Source: CAZYCC01 sp964645985
Lineage (GTDB): Bacteria; Bacillota; Clostridia; Oscillospirales; CAG-272
Direction: 5' to 3'
Length of the DNA stretch: 11,537 nt
Assembly (NCBI GenBank): GCA_964645985.1
Contig: CAZYCC010000045.1
Location: 1-11,537 of the forward strand
Shown: piece by piece, positions 6,282-11,537 of the stretch
Layout: each line of letters starts with the position of its first letter
Position numbering within the stretch: the stretch's first letter is position 1
Translations under genes and position numbers: made by a program
Notes under the pieces: generated by a model
Told to the model about the DNA's origin: nothing
Database searches by the model: none
The model's input: the letters and a program-made list of their open reading frames with translations, nothing else

Positions 6282-6406
6282 CCATCGCAGGGCGGGGATA
6301 CCTCGCGCGGAGTAGCGAGGGTTCCTCTCCCACCGAGAGGGGAACGGCTGTGACAACAAAAAAGCTGCGGCGCGGAGGGAGATTCCCTGCGATGGGTCAC
6401 AGCTTT
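6282..6406 (-). other. Structured element with nested and crossing inverted repeats
   Basis: An 11-bp perfect inverted repeat, CCATCGCAGGG (6282-6292) and CCCTGCGATGG (6385-6395), encloses several smaller stems. These are CCTCGC/GCGAGG (6301-6306 with 6315-6320), CCTCTC/GAGAGG (6324-6329 with 6335-6340) and AGGGA/TCCCT around gat (6377-6388). A further pair, GCTGTGAC/GTCACAGC (6347-6354 with 6396-6403), crosses the 11-bp pair, so the two can form only alternately or as a pseudoknot. It could be a dispersed palindromic repeat (MITE- or REP-like) or a structured RNA in the rpsT 3' region or pcrA leader. The pairings are seen directly; the function is inferred. Confidence 0.55.
6358..6406 (-). 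terminator. Likely rpsT terminator
   Basis: On the minus strand AAAGCTG (6406-6400) pairs with CAGCTTT (6367-6361), enclosing a small GGGA/TCCC stem. The downstream arm runs into six T (6363-6358). It lies about 155 bases past the rpsT stop. The 5' arm can instead pair with GTCACAGC just beyond the T-run, which would compete with termination. Confidence 0.55.
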
Positions 6407-6561
6407 CGTTTGCCATAAATTTGGCAGGCTAAATCAGCGCGCCGCGCGCAGGACCTGCGCCGAGGTGGAGCGGCGCCGCGAGCGCGCCGGGAGAACTTTC
6501 GGCGCGAGAGTAGCGCGAGAACCGCTCCTTGGGAGATCGCGAGCGCGGAGCGCGATGGAGC

Positions 6562-6828
6562 TTACCCGCTGACTTTCGCGAGCAGAGCGGTGTAGCGGCT
6601 CTTCTTGCGGGCGGCGTTATTCTTGTGGAGCAGGCCCTTCGCGGCGGCGCGGTCGGTCGCCTTGACGACCTCGGGGTAGAGGGTCCTCGCGGCGGCGGCG
6701 TCTCCGGCGGCGATAGCGGCCTCGTATTTTTTAATCGTCGTTTTGAGGGCGGACTTGGTGCTCTTATTTTGCAGGGCTTTCTTTTGCGAGACGAGCACCC
6801 GCTTCTTCGCGGATTTGATGTTGGGCAT
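6562..6828 (-). CDS. rpsT: 30S ribosomal protein S20
   Basis: 88 residues, the normal size for bacterial S20, a primary 16S rRNA-binding protein of the small subunit. It starts MPNIKSAKKRVLVSQKKALQ and continues with the Lys/Ala-rich three-helix pattern. The conserved end AAAKGLLHKNNAARKKSRY (61-79) identifies the family. ATG 6826-6828 is preceded by AGAGGA five bases upstream. The gene has its own consensus promoter (6882-6910) and stands alone, as is common for rpsT. It is followed by a terminator-like stem and then pcrA. Nothing is unusual in the coding sequence. Confidence 0.98.
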   Translation of the reverse strand: MPNIKSAKKRVLVSQKKALQNKSTKSALKTTIKKYEAAIAAGDAAAARTLYPEVVKATDRAAAKGLLHKNNAARKKSRYTALLAKVSG

Positions 6829-6881
6829 AATTTCCTCTTTCGATTTCCTTGCGCCACGGCGCGAAATTCATATCACATCGG

Positions 6882-6910
6882 AGTATACCACATCGAAAAA
6901 GAAAATGCAA
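6882..6910 (-). promoter_or_regulatory. sigma-A promoter of rpsT
   Basis: On the minus strand TTGCAT (6905-6910) and TATACT (6882-6887) are separated by exactly 17 bases. The start should lie near 6875, giving a leader of about 47 bases with a GCGCC/GGCGC stem (6851-6862) ahead of the ribosome binding site. The leader stem may matter for S20 autoregulation, but this is speculative. Confidence 0.88.
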
Positions 6911-7034
6911 GGGGTCGGGGCGTGGTTTTTGCAAAAAATTTGGGGTGTGGAAGAGTGCGCGCACAAACGACAAGCGATGGCCGTCGCCGTGCGAAAACCT
7001 CCGCGAAGGGCGCGGCGCGGCCTCTTCCCGCTAT

Positions 7035-7071
7035 CGCGAGGGGTTCTTTTTCGAAAAAACATCCTCTCGCG
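7035..7071. repeat. Imperfect long hairpin centred on TTTTTCGAAAAA
   Basis: The palindrome TTTTTCGAAAAA (7047-7058) is flanked by CGCGAG (7035-7040) and CTCGCG (7066-7071), giving an almost complete 37-base inverted repeat. It lacks a terminal T-run on either strand and lies in a spacer where both neighbours already have their own signals. Confidence 0.6.
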
Positions 7072-7076
7072 GCATA

Positions 7077-7181
7077 TTCCCGCGATCATCCCGAGCGGCG
7101 CGTGATCAATCGGCGCCGTCGCAGGCGATCGGCAAGCACGATCTTCCCGCGATCATCCGCGCGGCGCGTGATTCACCGGCG
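7077..7181. repeat. Two copies of a 38-39 base imperfect direct repeat
   Basis: Copy 1 (7077-7115) and copy 2 (7144-7181) share TTCCCGCGATCATCC, then CGGCGCGTGAT, then a similar CGGCG end, with few differences. Each has partial dyad symmetry (ATCA...TGAT). A weaker third trace (CTCATCCGAG ... GCGCGTGATCGCC) lies at about 7444-7479. The spacing is 67 bases start to start. Confidence 0.65.
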
Positions 7182-7298
7182 GGGTAGTCCCCTCGGGGCG
7201 CTCCGGGGGGTGCTCCGCCAACATCTTTTGACGGGGTTACCCCGCCGCGCTCCGCAGCATTCTTTCTTGATGGGATATTCTCTCGCGCGCGCCCCGGC

Positions 7299-7334
7299 AA
7301 AAAGAGAAGGGGAAGCGGGGCTTCCCCTTCTCTT
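7299..7334 (-). terminator. Rho-independent terminator of the GH3 gene
   Basis: A perfect 15-bp stem (AAGAGAAGGGGAAGC at 7302-7316 with its complement at 7320-7334) has a 3-base loop. Read on the minus strand, it is followed by five T (7303-7299). It lies about 150 bases past the GH3 stop. Confidence 0.9.
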
Positions 7335-7485
7335 AGTTTTGCGCTTAGGTGCCGCGCACACGCCTCTATCGGCGATTTCGCGGGGTTTCCCGCGCTAGTC
7401 CGCACGGTTCTCGCCGGTGCGATGCGGACGGGCAGCTCCGCCGCTCATCCGAGGCGATGAGACGCCGCGCGTGATCGCCCGAGGG

Positions 7486-10400
7486 TCAGTATTCCTTCCT
7501 CTCGCAAAGGCGCTTGAGGATAACACTGACATCGCCGACGGTTTCGGAGCCGTCGAGGTTGACATCTGCGTACTCGGCGAGCGGCGCGGTTTTGCCCTCG
7601 AGATAGGTGAGCAGACGCGTGGCGTCGCGCACCGTGAGAACACCGCTCCCGTCGACGTCGCCGATATACTTCTTCGCCTGATAGGCACCGGTCGTCAAGG
7701 GCGCGTCGTGATTTGCGGAGTAGGGGCCCGCCTCGTAATGCTCACCGAATCCCGCCTCGAGGAGCTTCTCCATATCCTGCGTCTGCAGGAGGACGTTTAG
7801 CAGATGCTCCGCCGACTGCTGGAGGTCTCCAAGGCAGATGGTGCCGCGCCCCTCCTCGCCGTCCGCATCGCTACCATCGTAATAGCCGATGAGAATACGT
7901 TCGGGGTCTCCGCCCTGCATGATGACGTCGTTTCCGGCGTGCATTGAGATGTAGGGCGTGCTCTGCCCGCCGCCCCAGTCGGTCATCACATAGCCCTTGA
8001 AGCCCCACTCGCCGCGCAGAATATCGGTGCAGGAATCGTGCGAGTCGCCGCCCGGCCAGCCGTTGCAGCCGTTGTAGGAGGTCATCAGGCACATCGGCTG
8101 CGACTGCTTGACCGCGATCTCAAAGCCTTTGAGGTAGATCTCGCGCGCCGCACGCTCGCTGACAATATTGTTGACGGCGGTGCGGTTGGTCTCCTGGTTG
8201 TTGCCCCAGAAGTGCTTGATGGTGACACCGATGCCGCTGTAACTCTGTACACCGGCGGTGATCGACGCCGCGGACATCCCCGCGACAAGCGGATCCTCCG
8301 AATAATACTCGAAGTTGCGCCCGCAGAGCGCGTCGCGGTGGATATTCATGCCGGGGGCGAGCCAAGCGGTAACTCCGTAATCCTTCATCTCCGCGCCGAC
8401 CGCGAGTCCCTCCGCGCGAATCGCCTCGGTATCCCAAGTCATTGCCATCACGAGACCCACCGGGAAGCCGGTGCAGTACTGATAGCCTCGCCCGAGATCG
8501 TTGGTCACCGTGTCAAGGGTATGCCAAGAGGTACCGTTATTCGAGACTTGAATATCGTACTCCTTGCTGTACGCCGCCTCCCAAGCAACTTCCACGCGCG
8601 TGATGTGATAGCTTTCCTGCAGGTTGATGGCGATCCAAGCGTCCTTTTGCTTGCCGTCGTCCCCCTCGTCGACATAGTTGCTGCCCCAGCGGGTGCTGTA
8701 ATCGCCGTCGTTGACGTTCTTGCTGACGTAGTTGCGCTTCGTGCTGCCTTCGGTGTAGGTGCCCTCAGAGCTGGCCGTCGTCGGCTTGCCGCGCGAGATG
8801 ATATATGGCGTCTCCTCCCCGTCCTTGTAGCCGTAGACGGTTATTTCATAAATCGAGAAGCCGTAGCTGCCGCTCGGAGAGCCGAGCGAGAGGCGAATAT
8901 GGCTGCCCGTCCCCTCGACATTGCACGCCTGATTTTGCTCGTATTGATCGAACGCCTGCGAGATATACACGCCGGCAGGGCCGTTCGCGTTGGGCATCGC
9001 CGGGATGTGGCGGGTCTGGTAGAGCGCGTGGGTCGTCGTGCCGACCTGCCCTCGCACCGCGCTCGGCTGCCCCTCGATGCCGCGGCCCTGCGTGTTGGGG
9101 ACGGGATAGCCCTCGCCGCCCATGCACAGCCGCGCCAACTCCTCTGCCGTGAGGCAAGCGAGGAACTGCTTCATCGTGATGCGATCGTTATAGACATCGG
9201 TGAGCGTTGCGTTTTCCTTGGTGATACCGGCGGGAAGGTCGGGGACGACCTCGACTTTCTCCTTGTAGGTGGTCGAGCGGAAACCGCCGGGGGAGCTATT
9301 GCCGCCAACGCTGCCGAAAACGGTCATCCCTGCCTCGGCGGAGTTGCTGCCGTCGTAGTTCTGATAGGTGAAGATAGTCGTCCAGCTCGATTTGTCGGTC
9401 GGCGCGACCTCTACCTTGACATCCTTGCCGTAGGCGTACTCCCAGTCGATGGCGAGCTTCTCGATCTCGTAGGTGTCCTCGAGATCGATTTCGACCGTCG
9501 CGCTCTCCGGGCGGGTCGGCGTGTAGCCGGACGCCCAGCGCGTGCCCCACTTGCCGTCGTTGACATACTTGCCGGGCTGCTGCTTGGTGTCGGTCGTGTA
9601 ATCGCCCTCGTAGTCGGACACCACCACGGGCTTGTTCTGCGAGATGATGCGCGTGACACCGTCCGCGCCCTTGCCGTATATGGTGAACTCCCAGATGGAG
9701 AAACCGTAAATGCCCGACGCGTTGCTCACGGTCAGTTTCACATGCTGCCCGCTCGCCTTGGTCTGCACCGGGGCGGTGTAGTCGGGAGCAATCTTTTGCC
9801 CGGAGAGCGTGCCGGCGACCGTGCGCGTCTTCAGCTCGATCTGCTCGCGCGCCTGATAGGCGGCTCTATCCTCCTCGAAGAGGTAGGTGGTCACCTCCTC
9901 GCTGTCATAGGGAGAGGCGTTGTTGACCTTTTGCACTTTCGCGGCGGAAAGCGAGAAGGACTCCGCCTGCGGGATCTCGGCGGTGTCGTTGTTCTTGATC
10001 GGGCTATGCCCCTTCTTGCTCAGCTCCTCGAACTCGACCTCCGCCTGCACCTGATTGCTCAGCTGCTCGGTGATCGCCTCGGCGTCAAGATTGGCGACCG
10101 CGGCGACCTTGGTGTTGCGAGAGCTATTGCCAACGCGGATAATATACTGCCCAGGCTCAAGGATGTACGCCGCCTTGTCCTGCGAGTAGCTGCTCATGTC
10201 CGCTGTCGCGTATTTCAGCTCGAGCACCTGTTTTTCGCCCGGAGCAAGGGTGTCGGTCTTGCCGTAGGTCGCAAGCTCCTGATAGGGCTTTTCGAGCGTG
10301 CCGTCCGGCGCGGAGAAATAGACCTGCACGACCTCACGGCCGGGATATAGGTCTCCCGTATTGGTGACGAGAACCTTGAGCTTGACTTCCTTCTCGTCGA

Positions 10401-11343
10401 TGTCGACATCCTTGACCTCAATGGAGAAGGTCGTGTAAGATAGGCCGAAGCCGAAGGGATAGGCGACATCAATACCGAAAGTGTCAAAGTAACGATAGCC
10501 GACGTAGATGCCTTCCTCGTAGTATTCGGTGCTCGAGTTGCCGTCGGCAGCGGCAAAGGTCTTCGCCGAAGGGTAATCGGAATAGTGCTTCGGCCAGGTG
10601 TCGGTCAGTTTGCCGGAGGGGGTAACCTTTCCCTCAAGGATTTTGACAAGCGCCTCCGAGCCGCGCATCCCGCCCTGCGCCATAAAGATAATCCCGTCGA
10701 TCGCGTCCTCGGAGAGGTCTTCCATCCACGAGACATCCATAATCATCGTGTTGAAAACGAGAACAACGCGATCGAAGTTCTGCGTAATCTTCTTGATGTT
10801 GGATAGTTCTGTCGCGGTGAGGCGGAAGTCTCCTGCGGTGTCGGTGCGGTCGGTGCCCTCGCCCGCTTGGCGCGAGAGGCAGTAAAGCGCGAGGCTGCAG
10901 TTTGTTTTCGCCTTCTCCATCATCGCGTCGGTGATGGCAACTTCCGGGCGAGGTTCGCCGGTGCCCTTCGCGAGGGCGGAGATGTAGTCCTGCGAGGTGA
11001 AGCGCCAGCCCGCGCTGCGCAGCGCCGCGTTGATGGCGTCGGTCTTGCGAGTGGTGACATCGCCGGACCCTGTGCCGTTGGGGATGGTACTGAGGGCGCC
11101 CGGCCCGAAGAGAGCAATGCGCTTGGTTCCCCCGATCATCGTCGCCTCACGAAGAGGGAGGACGCCGTTGTTCTTGAGGAGGGTGTAACCCTGCGTGGCG
11201 AGGCTCATTGAAAGCTCGCTGTTCTTCTTCTCAAGATCGGAGACGGCGCTCGTCGTGTGCGCGGCGAAGATCGGCGTACACAGCGAGAGCACCATCAGCG
11301 CGGCGAGAAGAAGACCGAGCAGGGGGCGGGATTTTCGCATCAT
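7486..11343 (-). CDS. Secreted GH3 glycosidase, domain-swapped, with two inserted discoidin-like modules and a type I dockerin
   Basis: Probable beta-glucosidase or beta-xylosidase (substrate not decidable), 1285 residues. The signal peptide is 1-28 (ends IFAA). The usual C-terminal GH3 alpha/beta sandwich comes first (about 45-255): LFGPGAL (78-84), TGSGDV (91-96), and GEGTDR (161-166) with E162 as likely acid/base. An FnIII-like domain follows (about 305-412). A first F5/8C-like module spans about 530-665. The TIM barrel starts near 715 and is interrupted after NGPAGV (787-792) by a second module (about 810-950). It resumes at CTGFPVGLVMAMTWD (957-971) with RNFEYYSEDP (1009-1018), KHFWGNNQETNR (1043-1054) and the nucleophile D1122 in VMTDWGGG. 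A type I dockerin ends it, with two calcium-loop repeats (GDVDGSG from 1228, DVNLDGSE from 1260). The sandwich-first order is known from Ruminococcus albus and Butyrivibrio enzymes. The first of two adjacent ATGs has GGAGGT 9 bases upstream. The gene stands alone between terminators. The dockerin implies attachment to a cohesin scaffold not encoded here. Confidence 0.93.
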   Translation of the reverse strand: MMRKSRPLLGLLLAALMVLSLCTPIFAAHTTSAVSDLEKKNSELSMSLATQGYTLLKNNGVLPLREATMIGGTKRIALFGPGALSTIPNGTGSGDVTTRKTDAINAALRSAGWRFTSQDYISALAKGTGEPRPEVAITDAMMEKAKTNCSLALYCLSRQAGEGTDRTDTAGDFRLTATELSNIKKITQNFDRVVLVFNTMIMDVSWMEDLSEDAIDGIIFMAQGGMRGSEALVKILEGKVTPSGKLTDTWPKHYSDYPSAKTFAAADGNSSTEYYEEGIYVGYRYFDTFGIDVAYPFGFGLSYTTFSIEVKDVDIDEKEVKLKVLVTNTGDLYPGREVVQVYFSAPDGTLEKPYQELATYGKTDTLAPGEKQVLELKYATADMSSYSQDKAAYILEPGQYIIRVGNSSRNTKVAAVANLDAEAITEQLSNQVQAEVEFEELSKKGHSPIKNNDTAEIPQAESFSLSAAKVQKVNNASPYDSEEVTTYLFEEDRAAYQAREQIELKTRTVAGTLSGQKIAPDYTAPVQTKASGQHVKLTVSNASGIYGFSIWEFTIYGKGADGVTRIISQNKPVVVSDYEGDYTTDTKQQPGKYVNDGKWGTRWASGYTPTRPESATVEIDLEDTYEIEKLAIDWEYAYGKDVKVEVAPTDKSSWTTIFTYQNYDGSNSAEAGMTVFGSVGGNSSPGGFRSTTYKEKVEVVPDLPAGITKENATLTDVYNDRITMKQFLACLTAEELARLCMGGEGYPVPNTQGRGIEGQPSAVRGQVGTTTHALYQTRHIPAMPNANGPAGVYISQAFDQYEQNQACNVEGTGSHIRLSLGSPSGSYGFSIYEITVYGYKDGEETPYIISRGKPTTASSEGTYTEGSTKRNYVSKNVNDGDYSTRWGSNYVDEGDDGKQKDAWIAINLQESYHITRVEVAWEAAYSKEYDIQVSNNGTSWHTLDTVTNDLGRGYQYCTGFPVGLVMAMTWDTEAIRAEGLAVGAEMKDYGVTAWLAPGMNIHRDALCGRNFEYYSEDPLVAGMSAASITAGVQSYSGIGVTIKHFWGNNQETNRTAVNNIVSERAAREIYLKGFEIAVKQSQPMCLMTSYNGCNGWPGGDSHDSCTDILRGEWGFKGYVMTDWGGGQSTPYISMHAGNDVIMQGGDPERILIGYYDGSDADGEEGRGTICLGDLQQSAEHLLNVLLQTQDMEKLLEAGFGEHYEAGPYSANHDAPLTTGAYQAKKYIGDVDGSGVLTVRDATRLLTYLEGKTAPLAEYADVNLDGSETVGDVSVILKRLCERKEY

Positions 11344-11490
11344 CGTTTTTTTACCTCCGGGAAGATAGTGTTAGTAGGGGGGAATGCAAAAGAAGTGTTG
11401 AGTCAAAAGATCGCGATAGCGTTTTCTCGATAGGTTCGTTTTCAAGCGGCGGCGCGGGGAACGACCCGCCGGCAAGGGATCACGCACAGG
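11344..11490 (-). promoter_or_regulatory. Leader and upstream region of the GH3 gene
   Basis: Only the ribosome binding site GGAGGT (11353-11358) is certain. The word CGATAG occurs twice in direct orientation on the plus strand (11414-11419 and 11428-11433), 14 bases apart. It could be an operator, but it is short. No -35/-10 pair with proper spacing was found. Confidence 0.35.
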
Positions 11491-11536
11491 AAACAAACCG
11501 GCGGGAGGGGGGCGGAAAACCACCCTCCCCCGCCGG
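11491..11536 (-). terminator. Terminator-like stem for a gene beyond the right edge
   Basis: On the minus strand an outer perfect CCGGCGGG/CCCGCCGG pairing with a mostly paired G-rich inner stem and a TTTT loop is followed by TTTGTTT (11497-11491). It likely ends the transcript of the preceding minus-strand gene, outside this window. Confidence 0.65.
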
Positions 11537-11537
11537 G

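Larger units (their letters stand above)
6098..6561. other. rpsT-pcrA spacer, no gene
   Basis: There are 464 bp between two minus-strand genes. Only chance frames are present. It contains a structured block (6282-6406) that includes a terminator-like stem for rpsT. An ATCGCG/CGCGAT stem lies at 6536-6556, just after the rpsT stop. Nothing certain was found upstream of pcrA between 6098 and 6281: no clear promoter and no clear ribosome binding site. Confidence 0.6.
6911..7298. other. Spacer between the GH3 terminator and the rpsT promoter, no gene
   Basis: No family-like frame is present. The stretch holds an imperfect long hairpin (7035-7071), a 39-base imperfect direct repeat (7077-7181) and a degenerate pair of units sharing GCTCCGC...CTTT.TTGA.GGG (7210-7236 and 7246-7274). 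Confidence 0.55.

Noticed and set aside
6098..6400. An N-terminal extension of pcrA by 101 residues
   Set aside because: The extra frame runs through the structured spacer and a terminator-like stem, and does not match the PcrA N-terminus, which begins shortly before the LNPRQREAV segment.
7077..7181. CRISPR array
   Set aside because: Only two clear imperfect copies with a single 28-base interval, no regular spacing and no cas genes.
6529..7398. A 289-codon plus-strand frame opposite rpsT and its promoter
   Set aside because: It spans the rpsT gene, its promoter and the repeat-rich spacer in antisense, and has no recognisable domain.
8038..10350. A 770-codon open frame on the plus strand opposite the GH3 gene
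   Set aside because: It mirrors the codon use of the well-supported GH3 gene, is rich in Arg/Ala/Val/Leu/Gly, shows no known motif and has no ribosome binding site. It is a GC-driven antisense shadow.
11344..11460. A GH3 promoter using TTGACT or TTGAAA as -35
   Set aside because: No acceptable -10 box lies 16-18 bases downstream of either word.

Overview
The window is GC-rich bacterial DNA. It most likely comes from a scaffolded draft or metagenome assembly of an anaerobic gut or rumen Clostridia-type Firmicute. The lineage is inferred from four things: a TasA/camelysin-type gene cluster with an ER-type SipW signal peptidase, a dockerin-bearing family 3 glycoside hydrolase with swapped domain order, PcrA with its RNAP-binding tail, and consensus sigma-A promoters. 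All six recognisable genes lie on the minus strand, so transcription runs from high to low coordinates. Two runs of N mark assembly gaps (100 N at 2850-2949 and 10 N at 5752-5761).

Right part (7486-11537): a 1285-residue secreted GH3 enzyme. Its (alpha/beta) sandwich and FnIII-like domain precede the TIM barrel. One discoidin-like module lies before the barrel, another is inserted inside it, and a type I dockerin closes the protein. A terminator for the next gene upstream sits at the window edge, and the GH3 terminator lies about 150 bp past its stop.

Middle (3605-7485): rpsT (ribosomal protein S20) with a textbook promoter, a structured spacer, then pcrA (UvrD-type helicase) ending in a clear terminator. 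The spacers on either side of rpsT carry palindromes and short repeats that the genes do not explain.

Left part (1-3021): a four-gene surface-protein operon. A near-consensus promoter at 2993-3021 fires into the 100-N gap. After the gap come a TasA-like protein with a sortase-like tail, a second small TasA-like membrane protein (8-base gene overlap), SipW with a long coiled-coil and Pro/Ala tail, and the start of a classical CalY/TasA protein whose SipW-type signal peptide is intact. The plausible logic is that SipW matures the last protein, which assembles outside the cell with the two membrane-held relatives as anchor or accessory subunits.

The points most worth a second look are the permuted, CBM-interrupted GH3 with an Asn in its normally DGP motif, the tailed SipW operon with its sortase-like partner, the crossing inverted repeats downstream of rpsT, and an assembly gap inside pcrA that appears to close on a 5-base overlap.
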